Notes under the pieces: model-generated | The model's database searches: none | The model's input: the letters and a program-made list of their open reading frames with translations, nothing else | Told to the model about the DNA's origin: nothing | Shown: piece after piece, positions 25,007 through 36,128 of the stretch | How the letters are laid out: every line of letters starts with the position of its first letter | How positions within the stretch are numbered: position 1 is the stretch's first letter | Assembly (NCBI GenBank): GCA_029204045.2 | Contig: CM055063.1 | Location: 37,295,562-37,359,561, forward strand | Direction of reading: 5' to 3' | Source: Tillandsia leiboldiana | Lineage: Eukaryota > Streptophyta > Magnoliopsida > Poales > Bromeliaceae | DNA: 64,000 nt | Made by a program: the position numbers and the translations under genes

Positions 25007-25457
25007 ACTTTTACTTTAGCACTTAGCCTTTTTGCTCTTAAACACTTGCTTTTCTTCCTTATTCGAGCTTATAGCTCTCATTGCCACTGGCAATCGATTC
25101 CTCTTTCTTTTAAGCTTTTTAGCTTTTTACTTTCGCTTTTACACTTGTCTTTATTTAATCGGCCCTTTGAATGAGTACCACATCCGATTCCCCTTAGAAG
25201 GGTCTCACATTCAGAAGCACTATTTGCATTCTCTTTTGCTTTTTGCCACTTTTAGCTTTCTTTTTAAACTTTATCTCTTATCCTAGGTCTCGCCACAAGG
25301 ATACCTAGAGAGTCACCTGGACTCTTAATCATTTCTCTTTTATTCATTTAACTCAAAGTGAAGTTAAAGTGGTTGTCCATTTGCCCAGACACCCTATGAC
25401 TCACTCTAGGGTTATATTTGTTTAACTCTTTAACCTTGTGATCACATATACTTATCT

Positions 25458-25882
25458 TTAGAGTTTGACTCTAAGTTAGATACTCTACTATCTGCTTAAC
25501 TCTTTAACTTTGTGGCCACATACTCTTTTCCTTATTCCACGTTGAATCTGGAGTTGCATTAACTCTATTTTCTTGTTCCACTTTTAACTTAGAGTTACAT
25601 TGACTCTAACTCATTACTTGAGAGTAAAATTCCACTAATTCGCCTTAGGTTTTCTTTACCTAAGTTCTGTATCATGCTTAACTTAGAGTTCATTGATTCC
25701 ATGTTAAATACTCTATTCTCAACCTTAGGTTATCCCCTAAGACAATGTCACCCGTTCATCTAGGTTTAACTCCTAGGATATCATGCCACTCGTTAAACCC
25801 TTAATCTAGGTTTCTCCTAGTTTTACTACCAAACATACTTTTTTCCCTTGTGCTTTTACATGGTTCCTAGGGTTACACCCTA
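25458..25882. repeat. Short hairpins with changing stems (LTR D1)
   Basis: Examples are 25458-25474 (TTAGAGT/ACTCTAA), 25644-25664 (CTTAGGT/ACCTAAG), 25724-25741 (CTTAGG/CCTAAG), 25760-25776 (CTAGG/CCTAG) and 25868-25882 (TAGGGT/ACCCTA). D2 has counterparts at about 44600-45000. The stem words resemble those of the hairpin array in the unrelated LTR of element E. Confidence 0.65.
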
Positions 25883-26588
25883 ACATGATCACAATCATAA
25901 AACAATTAATCCCTTTTTACGCATGCAATTATTTTCATCTCAATCATAAATAATATTTATCATCTACGCATACAAATATCATCATATTTGGCAAATCAGA
26001 AAACTCCACTTTTTCATCTGTATCCATCTACGCATGCAAGTTTATCTTCTATTTTTGATAATTAGAAAAAGCCACTATTCTCTATGTCCATTTACACATG
26101 CAATTTATCATCTATTTAGATAAATCAAAATTGCATTTTCCTCTATGTTCATTTAAGCATGCAAATTTATCATCTCCTTTTTGGCAACTAAAAGTTGCAT
26201 TTTTCATCTGTGTTCATCTACACATGCAAGTTAATCCACTATTTTGGGTAAATCATAAATATCACTTTCCTCTAAGTTCCTTTACACATGCACATTTATC
26301 GTCTATTTTTGGCAACTAAAAGTTGCACTTTTCATCTGTGTCCATCTACACATACAATCTTTATCTGTATCAAGTTCATCATAAATCTCAATTTGGGTTA
26401 TACCTAGATTTTTATCATGATTCCCTAACGCCTCTAACATGATACTATAATGCTTCTAAATCAAAAGCAGAGGAAAAATGGGAGAGGTCACCCAATTTCG
26501 GTAGAATCCCCCACCTTGTGCTGTATCCAATTGCTTGTAGACACTTGCAATTGGTCTCCGCGCAATTTTTCTTGTCTCATCGAGCTGG

Positions 26589-26992
26589 CACGCAAAACGA
26601 TGCACGTCTTCCAAATCTACACGCAAAACGGTGCACACCATCAAAGACTGCACGCAAAATGATGCACGTCCTCCTTTGAAGTTGCACGTAAAATGGTGCA
26701 CGCCTTTCGAGTCTGCACGCAAAACGATGCACAACATCAAAGTCTGCACGCAAAACGATGTACGTTATCAAAATCTGCGCGCAAAATGATGAACGCACCT
26801 CCGGTTTGCACGCAAAACGGTGCATATCTCTTTTCAATGATGCATGCCAAACGGTGCAAGTTCTTCAGGTTTGCACACAAAACGATGCATATTCTCTTCA
26901 AGGTTGTGCACGAAATGATGCACGATATTCGAGCTTGCACGCCAAACGGTGCACATCCTTGGGTTTGCACACAAAACGGTGCACCCCGAAAT
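26589..26992. repeat. TGCAC/GTGCA inverted-motif array in D1
   Basis: About 13 units near 32 bp apart carry GCACGCAAAACGGTGCAC or close variants. Each unit is an imperfect dyad: TGCAC on one side and GTGCA on the other of an AAAACG core. The same array, in the other direction, is at 43665-44312 in D2. Frames such as 26577-26837 read through it only because of the repeat. Confidence 0.88.
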
Positions 26993-29554
26993 GCCCCGCG
27001 ATACCTCGCGCAGCAAAACGGCACAGTAAATCACGGTTCCTAACATGCACAAGGGCATGGGGTCAAATCCAAAATCCAAAAAGGAAAATCTTAATTAACA
27101 CTGTGCCGAAAACACCACAAAATAACATACGGGACCTACCTCGACACCGTCGCGCCGTCCAACGCGTGCACACGCATCCATCCGGCTTCTTGGAACACCT
27201 TGCACGCGCTCCACGAGGTCACCGGTGCGCTCGCGGCACCCCAAAAACTCTCCCACGAAATCCCCCTCTCCCTCCCTTGGACTCTCGGTTTGGAGAAAAG
27301 GGGGAAAATAGAAGAAATGAGGGGAGTTCGGGCTTTTATAGCCGAATTTCCCACATTTGGGCGCCCAAAACCGGTTTTCGGGCTGCTACAGTGCCTTGCT
27401 CCGCGGTCCTCGCGTCAACGCCGCGCTAGCGGTGCACCACGTCACACGGCGCGGCCAATGGGCGCCCGCCACATGGCCTGCCCCGCGCCCCGTGCGTCAA
27501 CGCGGCGCAGCGACGCGTCGCGTCACGCGCTGACCGGCCAACGAGGGACCGACATGTGGCGCCCCCCGCTGACACACGCCATCCCCGCGCCAGAGCCCGC
27601 GGGCCTTCTCCGCGCAGGTCTGCGCCCTCGGTCGCGCGCGACCAATGGGGCGACACCACGTGGCGCCCCCCACTTGCCCCCGCGCCTCGCGCCGTGCGCA
27701 AGCCTTATTATCCACGCATCACCTCGAGATGCGCGCCGATTACCTCGGGATTCGTGCCCACCACCTCGATATCCGTGCCAACTGCCTCGGGATCCGTGCC
27801 ACTGCATCGGGATCCGTGCCAACTGCCTTGGGATCCGTGCCACCGCATCGGGATCCGTGCCAATTTGGGATTCGGGCGCTGCTACAGTGGAATTCGGCCG
27901 GCCGTACGGCCGCTATAGTACTTTTCGGGCGCGCTACAGTACTTTTCGGGCGCCCCGAATGTACGGCCAGATTTCCGGATTTCGCCCGTTTCGCCCGTTC
28001 TCGCCCGTTTTCGCCCGTTCTCGCCCGTTCTCGTCCCGTTTTCGCTCAAACTTGACAGGGAGCCTCAACTTAACTTAATTTATCACGGGATATCCAACAT
28101 CTTCCTTTTGGGCTATTTACGGGTCGCCAAAGTCTCGCTGTATTCACAATCACTAACGGTCCCCGTGCTCACTATCCGGGTATCCGATCGCCACGAAACT
28201 TTTATTGTGGCCTTAAAACATAATTACGGAGCTCCCAGAATTTTCTCGAAATTTTTTGGCACTGTAAATTTTCTGCTAAAAATCTGGGCCCCCTCTTTCT
28301 CATATAAAATTCTAGAAGCCTCATTTTTAATCCGATTTCGGCCCAATTCACTCCCAGATCATCCTTTACTTCTCTAGATTCAATAAAAAGAGTATCTCAT
28401 ACCATTTTTATCTATATTTATTTATATACCAAAAATCTGGTACATTACAGTCCGTTTAGGCAGAGAAATCTTGTATATGTGGCGGGTCTGTGCACGTGCC
28501 GGAGCGGGAGATTTTAACAAAAAAAAATAGAGTTGTTTTCCACTTTTAAATTGCTCGCGGGGCGTGACACTCCGGCCAGTGGGATAGTGTTGCGAGTTGA
28601 GTTTTGCCGATCTGATTGATCGTAGATTTGGACTATAGCCTGCATGAGCCATATTGAGCTCGATAGAGATGCGCGGACTTCCTCGGTAGGGTCGCTCCCC
28701 TCGAGTGCCGCCCCGGAGCTAGGCCTATTACTTTGCTTTCGCGACTTGTCAATGCAATCCTTGTGGGATGCCCTACGCAATTCTAGTCCTGGTGTGGATG
28801 TAATGGTAGTAGGTGGGTGCAAGTTTGACTGGACCCTATGTGGCAGCCATTACGATTGGGTCGATTGGACACCTCGAGTTCGAGTGGTTGTATATTATTA
28901 TCTATTTCACCCATTGAGCATCGTAGATAGAGGCATGATATCTGTAGATTTCTTTCCAGCTTATCCTTTTCATATTTCAGTATTTCTGTTATCTTATGTC
29001 TCTAGTAGACTTAGTGGGCAGATCGTTGGGCTTGGAGACGGTACCCACTGAGAACTACTGATTGACGTAGTTCTCACACCCTCTGTTGGTGATAGTTTTT
29101 ACAGAGGCTTTTCCTTTCGTTCCTGCTCCAGCTAGCTTGACGGATCGAGGATATGGAGTCGCGAGATAGACCCTTACCAATGTCGTTTATTTTGGTGAGA
29201 TAGATGTACTAACCCAGATTGTGAAATTTTACTGTATACTGATATATTTTTATTGTTTTAGCTTACCTCCCTTTTTGGATTCATAGATGTTGTATCGGAG
29301 GATTTTGATTGTACTATGATACAGTGGATCAGATTATGTATTATTATTTTTGGGAGATAGATCTTGTACCTTATTTTCAGTTGTACAGTGGATTGATTAT
29401 TTTTTTTAGCAGTTTTTATTTTTTGCTCTAATATCTGTATAGTTGCTAGCTTCTATCTCTTGCAGGTTAGACGCTTCACCTATCCAGAGTTTTTCGTATG
29501 GGTGGCAGATCTGTTGGCGAGCCCGGGTTGCAGTTTCGACCCCGGGGCGTGACA

Positions 29555-31217
29555 GAGACGATGTGTGAAGCACGGAGCGTGCTTCGCCCGATCCAAGCTG
29601 CGGCTCTCGAGCCGTCGTTGCCTCTTTCCTTGCGTCGGCTTTGGCTCGCTATTGTCGACATTTTTACGTCTTAGTAATGGCTGAACCGTACCACCAGTTC
29701 GACCCTCGTCAAGTGGGTTGCCGTTCGGCCATACCATCGGTCGGTGGGCCCACTTCCCTAAGGTGTTCCCAGAGGATCTCTCTCCTCTGCCATGGTTTCG
29801 GTCGTGGCTGGATTTGGAGTTGGTCTACTAGGCGGATCGCCAAGGCATCCACCTCCCCCGCCGTAAGCCAAGGGAACTCAAAATCAGGTGCCTAGGGGGT
29901 AACCTATGCCCCTAGCCTGTCATTCATGCAGTGTGGGACTTGGGGCTTCGAACCCATGCACGGGTAGCCGTCCGCAGGTCCAAACCTCTCACGGGGCCTG
30001 GCCTGACATGGGCACGGCTGCGGCCCGTACCTTCGTCCCGAAGGCTCCTTGGGGTACCCCCAGGCCCCGGCATTCCTAATAGTCGAAGTGGGATTGTCGT
30101 AGTGGGGCTTCTAGCCCCCCGTGGCTGCTAGTTTGCGGCCTCGCCCTTCTTAGGTAGTAAAGATCACTCAGGACCCACTGGATAGCGCGATCTTGTTCCT
30201 CCTTCTTGGGAGGCTGCTTGTTGGACCCCTTGGCCGAATTTTGATTCGGCGTCGGGTCCTAGTAAACCTCGCCTTTGCTCAAATTTAGAAAGGCGAACCA
30301 TTTCTTGACTCCCTCGGGCATTCCGAGGAAAAATTCTCCCCATTCTACGATCGTTATCTCGGTTTTGCATCGTATGCAGAGCCGAGGGCCGAGGGATGCC
30401 GTTTGCCGGCGTCCCCTTCTCAGAGGACATAGATTTCGATGCCGGCTCCTTTTCTTTTGTCTCCACCATGTTTACCTGTGGGAGAGAGCGATTAATTTTT
30501 ATTCCATTATTATTTTCATGGTCGGTAAATATAAGCCGACTCTCGTCGATCCCCCTTTATATCTGCTTCTTAAAGGCGAAGCATTCGCCTGTTTGGTGGC
30601 TCAAGGAATGGTGCCACTTGCAGTACTTCCACCTTCGAAGCTCCTCATAGGGAGGGATCGACTGGCCCTTCTGGAGCTTGATTCGACTGTCTTTATACAA
30701 CCGATCGAATATTTGATTAGTTTTGGACGCGTCGAAAGTAAAAGCGTTAGCCGACGCCTGAGTCTTGAACTCTCGGGCCTTACTTGCCTTGAGCATCAGA
30801 CATGTGTGGGGCTGACAGCCGGGTATCAATTCGGCCGCACATACCTCGGTCTCTTTGGCCGAAGATTCGCCTTCGCTTATCAACGACCGGGTCACAAGAC
30901 CGACCTTCATTTCAAAGGTATTGCGAATTGCTTCATCCACTTGGGTGTGGATATTGGCGAGCCCCACTGTAGGTGCTTGGGCCGCCGGTTGCACCGGTGG
31001 AGGTGGCGGCCCATACTGGCCGACCTAATTCTGAGGCGGTCCCTGCGGAAGGACCTGTCTATCATTCCTACCCCTAGCGACTTCAGCGTGCCCGCCCTGA
31101 GGTACCTGAGCCGCCGGCTGTACTGGCGGAGGTGGCAGCCTGTAATGATCAGCCTGTTGTTGAAGTGGTCCTTGAGAGGGGGCCTGCCCGTCGATCCTGC
31201 CCCCAGCCTGAGGCTAG
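29555..31217 (-). mobile_element. Element F internal region, gag part and beyond
   Basis: This is minus-strand continuation of element F after E is removed. The gag C-terminal half lies at about 31217-30164. The part 30163-29555 is GC-rich with broken frames; it should hold the gag-pol junction, but no protease or RT motif was recognised. It ends where X2 begins (29554). The rest of F's pol and its 3' LTR must lie to the left, outside the window. Confidence 0.65.
30164..30994 (-). pseudogene. Tat-type gag C-terminal part with zinc-knuckle-like motif
   Basis: Frame 30994-30557 has a proline/glutamine-rich start, then TFDASKTNQIFDRLYKD, a QSIPPYEELR segment and YCKWHHSLSHQTGECFAF. This resembles the gag C-terminus of Tat-lineage Ty3/gypsy elements, where a YCKYHxxxxHxTxxC motif follows an IFDxLxKxxxIxLPxxHxIP stretch. 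A second frame (30469-30164), basic and charged, continues after a break. The protein would bind element RNA in the particle. The frame changes show decay. The N-terminal part is at 51851-52101, split off by E. Confidence 0.7.
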
Positions 31218-32443
31218 TGTTGGCGTAAAAAAATTTAAAAAAAAAAAAAAGGGGGAAAGATTATGATTGGTCCGTAATATTGATTTGTCTATATATTTCT
31301 AATAAGCCCTGTATTAGCCCAAAATTTTTAACATATTAATAATTTGGGTCCAACAAATTTTACTGCAAATTCAATCCCTTAATAGATCATTTGTGAACAC
31401 AAGCTTATGGGTCTCATCAAAGCTCCGTCGATTTTTTTTAGTCTACCAAATTAGTTGGATCCTATTTTTTTCTGCCCAGCGGACCTTACATTATAGTCAA
31501 CTTCTTGTTTAAAGATTTAATTTCAAAAATTATGTTCAAATTAAATTTTGAATTTTGAATTTCAAATTTCCAACCAAATTTCAAAATATCTCTCAAATGC
31601 CACATATACTCAAATTTAAAATTTGAATTCAACTCAAATCCCTCAATAATATTTTATCTCAAAATATCTCCCAAACGCCACCTATACTTTAATTGAATTT
31701 TGAATTTAACCGAAATCCTTCATCCATCAATCACCTCAAAATATCTCTCAACCGACTTATCCAAACTCATATTTGAAATTCAAATCTCCAACCAAATTTC
31801 AAAATATCTCTCAGACTCCTATTTCATTCGAAATTCAAATTTCCAACCCAACTTCAAAATATCTTTCAACCAATTTATCCAAACTTACCCATATCCTATT
31901 TATTTGGAATTCAATTTTGAATTTTTGAATCCAAGCAAATTCTCTCGTTCAAAATTTGAACCCCTCAATTTTGAAATTTTAACATAACAACATATTCAAT
32001 TTTGAAATTTGAAATTTGAAATTTAAAATTTAAAACCACACTTTCTCAAATTTGAACATAACCGTTTGATTTTTGAACATATTTTTCCCGACGTATTGAA
32101 ATTCGAACATAACTATTCAATTTTGAAATTTGAAATTTAAAATTTGAATATATATAACCATACTCCCTCAACATATTGAAATTTGAACATAACCGTTCAA
32201 TTTTGAAATTTGAACATATTCAATTTTAAAATTTGAACATATCTTTTCAATTTTTAAATTTAATTTTGAAATTTAAAATTTGAATATAATAATTTTCTCA
32301 ACGTATTCAAATTTGAACCTCGTCTTTTCCTCAACGAACCCATATTCCCACGCACGTCTTTCCCTTAACAAACCAACATTTTCTCGCCAATCCCTTAACA
32401 AATCCCAACAAACCCCACGCGACGTCTCTCTCCCACTCCCCAT

Positions 32444-32452
32444 TATAAATAG
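32444..32452 (+). promoter_or_regulatory. TATA box of the E LTR
   Basis: TATAAATAG follows a C-rich stretch (CTCCCACTCCCCAT) and lies about 1.2 kb into the LTR. It is kept in the 3' LTR at 48353-48361. It probably marks the U3/R boundary and the start of E RNA about 30 bases downstream. Confidence 0.65.
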
Positions 32453-32747
32453 AGAAAATAGAAAGAAGAAAATGGGGGATTTTTGTCTGAAGGAGAACAG
32501 CAAAGCGCACAACAAAAAAAAAAAAAACAACTTCCTCCCAAATTCCACCACATATCATATATTCCCCCAACGCAATATTCCACAAAAAAAAAAAAAACCT
32601 CCCCAATTCTCTGATACGCCGTACGTTCCCAATTCCCCAATTACAGTTTCGACTTCCTCACCACATCGTACAGCTCCAATTCCCTTATCTTCGACTTCTC
32701 CACTACCTCACCATCTCGTATCGTGTATTCTCAGGCGAACTCTCTCA

Positions 32748-32753
<6 letters not shown>

Positions 32754-32798
<45 letters not shown>

Positions 32799-33120
32799 AA
32801 ATAAAGCCGGTTCGGGTTTTCTTCGGACGCCTTAACTTTAGGCTCATTCCAAAACCGGTTCGGATGATTTATTCGGACATCCGGACTTAGGTTCAAAAAA
32901 AAAAGGAAAAATTAAATAAAGCCGGTTCGGGTTTTCTTCGGACGCCCTAACTTTAGGCTCATTCTAAAACCGGTTCGGATGATTTATTCGGACATCCGGA
33001 CTTAGGTTAAAAAAAAAAAAAAATTATAATAAAGCCGGTTCGGGTTTTCTTCGGACGTCCTAACTTTAGGACATTCCAAAACCGGTTCGGATGATTTCTT
33101 CGGACATCCGGACTTAGGTT

Positions 33121-33192
<72 letters not shown>

Positions 33193-33526
33193 CCGGTTCG
33201 GGTTTTCTTCGGACGCCCTAACTTTAGGCTCATTCCAAAACCGGTTTGGATGATTTCTTCTGAAATCCGGACTTAGGTTCAAAAAAAAAAAAGAAAAATC
33301 AAATAAAGTCGGTTCGGGTTTTATTCGGACGCCCTAATTTTAGGCTCATTCTAAAACCGGTTCGGATGATTTCTTCCGAAATATGGACTTAGGTTCCAAA
33401 AAAAAAAGAAAAATTAAATAAAGCCGGTTCGGGTTTTATTCGGACGCCCTAATTTTAGGCTCATTCTAAAACTGGTTCGGATGATTTCTTCGGACATCCG
33501 GACTTAGGTACAAAAAAAAAAAAAAA
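32754..33526. repeat. ~118-bp tandem units with CCGGTTCGG pairs (5' LTR of E)
   Basis: Six units, each A-rich then AAATAAAGCCGGTTCGGG, a TTCGGACGCCC segment, TTTAGGCTCATTC, and ACCGGTTCGGATGAT before TCGGACATCCGGAC. Units are separated by poly-A runs of different length. One junction is a TA repeat (33124-33189) that the other LTR lacks. The 3' LTR has five units (48660-49250). Confidence 0.92.
33124..33189. repeat. (TA)n microsatellite
   Basis: More than 30 TA units between two 118-bp repeats, found only in the 5' LTR of E, so it arose or expanded after insertion or was lost from the other LTR. Confidence 0.97.
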
Positions 33527-34065
33527 AAAAAAAAAGGATTTCTTCGGATCCCAATTCAAATTATAAGATAAAAGGGATTGCTTTGGATCCCAAATTATTT
33601 TTTTTTAAAAAAAAAGGATTTCTTCGGATCCCAAATAAAAATAAAATAGTGGGGATTCAAATTATTTTAAAAAAAGGATTTCTTCGGATCCCAAATCAAA
33701 ATAAAATAACGAGGATTTCTTCGGACCCCAAATTATTTCTTCGGACCCCAAATAAAAATAAAATAGCGGGGATTCAAATTATTTTAAAAAAAGGGGATTT
33801 CGTTGGACCAGAATCAAAAATAAAATAACATTTCTTCGGACCCCAAGATAAAATAAGGGATTTTCTTCTGACCCCAAATCAAATAAAAATAAAAGGGGAT
33901 ATCGAAATAAATGGAAATTTCTTTGAATCCAGACAAAATTCAAATTAGCCCTAATCAACCTGGAGCCTAAGTCCGATTCAAAAAGGACTAATAAATGAAT
34001 TCAATCATTTATTAAACAAGGCTCACCCCATATGCAGGCCTTAAATTTATCCATATGAAAATAAG

Positions 34066-34530
34066 GCCCAATCCATATACGGGTCCCAAATCCAGTCCAC
34101 ATACGGATCCCAAATCCAATCCACATATGACATAAGCCCAGTCCACATACGGATCCCAAATCCAGTCCACATACGGATCCCAAATCCAGTCCACATACGG
34201 GTCCCAAATCCAGTCCATATACTAACCCAAATCCAGTCCACATACGGGTCCCAAATTCAGTCCACATACGGATTCCAAATCCAATCCACATATGACATAG
34301 GCCCAGTCCACATACGGGTCCCAAATCCAGTCCACATACGGGTCCCAAATCCAATCCATATATAACATAGGCCCAGTCCACATACGGGTCCCAAATCCAG
34401 CCCGCATACGGGTCCCAAATCCAATCCACATATGACATAGGCCTAGTCCACATACGGGACCCAAATCCAGTCCACATACGGATTCCAAATCCAATCCATA
34501 TATAACATAGGCCTAGTCCATATACTAACC
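34066..34530. repeat. 24-bp tandem array (5' LTR of E)
   Basis: The unit CAGTCCACATACGGGTCCC plus AAATC alternates with a variant containing CATATGACATAGGCC. The 3' LTR carries a much longer version (49800-50840). Overlapping minus frames with repeated GLDLGPVCG and DWIWDPYVD units come from a period divisible by three. Confidence 0.93.
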
Positions 34531-34697
34531 CGAATCCAGTCCACTTGCAAATAAAATCCAAAACCTATTCGATCCACAAACAAAACTAATAACCCATTCC
34601 AACCCGCAAATAAAATCCAAAACACATTCGATCTACAAATAAAACCCAAAACTCAATCCAATCCATAAATAAAGCCCAAGACCTATTCAATCCCATC

Positions 34698-35017
34698 GCC
34701 TTAACACATATAACTAAGGCAAAACTACATCCAAACCGACTAGATTCTAAATCATATATTTAGAATTTAGTCAAATCCAATTCGATCGAGCTCTAACACA
34801 TATACTTAGAGTTCATCCAAACCAACCCAACTAACCCTAATACACATACTTAGGGTGTAGTTAACCTTTTGCTCTAGCACACATATTTAGAGTGAAAGAT
34901 CAATCAAATTTGATGAATCCTAATACATACACTTAGGGCTTAGTCAAATTCTCACTCTAGCACATATAACTAGAGTGAAAAACATATCAAACTTGGCCAA
35001 TCCTAATACATATAGGA
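34698..35017. repeat. Array of hairpins with common loop and different stems
   Basis: Hairpins: 34698-34720 (GCCTTA/TAAGGC), 34744-34766 (ATTCTAAAT/ATTTAGAAT), 34791-34811 (CTCTAA/TTAGAG), 34834-34856 (ACCCTAA/TTAGGGT), 34872-34892 (CTCTA/TAGAG), 34919-34937 (CCTAA/TTAGG), 34953-34977 (CACTCTAG/CTAGAGTG) and 35001-35017 (TCCTA/TAGGA). Loops are near CACATATAA. The next one, CTCTAA/TTAGAG, was cut by solo LTR G. The series resumes at 38311-38337 (AAACTCTAA/TTAGAGTTT). Confidence 0.85.
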
Positions 35018-35564
35018 CTTAGCCGCCTCCTACTTTCGAGTAGCATCAAATCCGACCCACCTCAATACATATCCTTGGGGTTTGGTCATACCTTCAGTTT
35101 GGAACATACGCCAAATGTGAAATTAAATATAATTGGACTCTAATACATATACTTAGTGTAGTGGCCCTGGTTCCCATGCAACGTTCTTCCGATGAATCCA
35201 CTGATAGAACACCTAGTGTTGGTGTATCTGGCCCATGGTGCATCAATGGGATGCCACAGATGAACCCTGTGAGATATTATTAGCTGTGTTGGCCTTCGGC
35301 TAGGTTTGCCGAAATTTCTGAAAAGAATTAGGCCAAACAGAGGTCGGAAACGGATTTAGCACGGAAAAACGCTTGAAAACGGCTACTTACTTGCCTTTTT
35401 CTGAGTCCGGATGCCCAAAAACGGACTCCCGGAAGTTTTTATTGGTTTCTGCTGCATGGGGGGTCGTAGACCGCCGGCATGCCACATGGCGGCCTATCAT
35501 TGGCCGGTTTATAGCGCGCGGTCCACAGAGTAGCTCGGCTGGGTGCACAGACCCGGCGCAGGGA

Positions 35565-35980
35565 CACGTGGCACCGCCTGATTGGCGGGCTCAAGGCGCG
35601 CGGTCTATCGGGTGAGCGCGGCGGTGCATGGACCAAGGCGGGGGACACGTGGCAGCCTCCGGTTGGTCGATGCACGCGGCGCGGTCCACGGAATTCCAAA
35701 GCGGGATGCGTGGGCAGGGTGTAGGGGACACGTGTCACCCTCTGATTTGCGGGCGCACCGGGCGCAGTGCACGAGGACCTGGGCTGGCGCCTCGGGGCGC
35801 GTGCGCACGAGGGGGCCACGCCACGCGACCGGCGCGGGCGCCGACCGGTCGGCGGGTGAACCGGCTGGACACGTGGCGCCCGCTCATTAGCGGGCGCCAG
35901 CCGCCTTCCTGTGCGGGGGGAGGCCACGTGGCAGCCTGTGAGTGGCCCGCACAGCTGTTTGCTGTTCGACGGGCCACGTG
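35565..35980. promoter_or_regulatory. Six G-box modules in LTR G
   Basis: CACGTG occurs at 35565, 35646, 35729, 35870, 35925 and 35975. Several are followed within ~10-15 bases by ATTGG, GTTGG or a similar CCAAT-type word, in units such as GGACACGTGGCACC then CTGATTGGCGGGC. ACGTGGC is the core bound by plant bZIP factors of the ABA and light response; binding here is inferred. LTR D2 carries the same module. Confidence 0.7.
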
Positions 35981-36112
35981 GCATCACCGGGTGAATTCGG
36001 GCGTGAACAGTGTTGGGCCGGCCCAACACTGTAACCGCCTGAAAGTGCCGGGCGCCCGAAAGTTGGGCCCGACAGCCCAATACTTGTCTTTCTTTTGGCT
36101 TTTTCCGGGTGA

Positions 36113-36128
36113 GGCCTATTAATAGGCC
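36113..36128. other. Perfect 16-bp palindrome near a possible TATA region
   Basis: GGCCTATTAATAGGCC is its own reverse complement. It lies between the G-box block and a TTTTTTGAGGCTTTTCC segment of LTR G. It may overlap the core promoter of the LTR (TATTAATA), which is inference. Confidence 0.55.

Larger units (their letters stand above)
24006..28449 (-). mobile_element. Solo LTR D1 (4.4 kb), TSD GTCTG/GTCCG
   Basis: The + strand begins TGTCACGCCCCGAG at 24006 and ends CTGGTACATTACA at 28449. The flanks GTCTG (24001-24005) and GTCCG (28450-28454) match at four of five bases. It is the same family as D2 (42080-46828), which reads in the opposite direction with termini TGTAATGTACCAG and CGGGACGTGACA. 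It contains a TTTTC microsatellite, a hairpin-rich AT segment (25290-25885), the TGCAC array (26589-26992) and a GC-rich segment with G-box-like words (27430-27900). Confidence 0.93.
19896..28569 (+). mobile_element. Solo LTR C, TSD CTCCG, split by D1
   Basis: It begins TGTAATAACAC at 19896 and ends GCGGGGCGTGACA at 28569. CTCCG is duplicated at 19891-19895 and 28570-28574. D1 plus one TSD copy (4449 bp) sits inside, so the LTR itself is about 4.2 kb, similar to A. Continuity across D1 is shown by LTR A: its reverse complement has GGGGAGACTCTGTCCGTTTG uninterrupted where C is split at GACTGTCTG/GTCCGTTTAG. It contains a 28-bp tandem repeat (20521-20705), a GC-rich block (20800-21580) and the 17-nt hairpin series at 23731-23865. 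Confidence 0.93.
11083..29554 (+). mobile_element. LTR X2, Tekay/Del-like, split by three later LTRs
   Basis: X2 survives as four pieces: 11083-11335, 15428-15648, 19257-19895 and 28570-29554. Removing the intervening solo LTRs with one TSD copy each restores a continuous sequence collinear with X1 and G. Examples are GACTAGCACCC before 11331 with AACTTGGGTTAG after 15428, and CGACGGTGGTCCC across the B site, seen uninterrupted near 8620. It ends CCCCGGGGCGTGACA at 29554 and abuts element F at 29555. Its own 5' end is not identified, since E' abuts at 11082. A conserved hairpin lies at 29050-29075. Confidence 0.8.

Noticed and set aside
30275..31228. 317-codon + strand frame
   Set aside because: It is antisense to the Tat-type gag of element F and has no recognisable domain.
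34001..34561. Minus-strand frames with repeated Gly-Leu-Asp-Leu-Gly units (also 49739-50968)
   Set aside because: They read through the 24-bp array in several phases; a period divisible by three keeps frames open without coding.
34834..34856. Telomere-like ACCCTAA/TTAGGGT
   Set aside because: Only a single copy on each arm of a hairpin; there is no tandem telomeric repeat.
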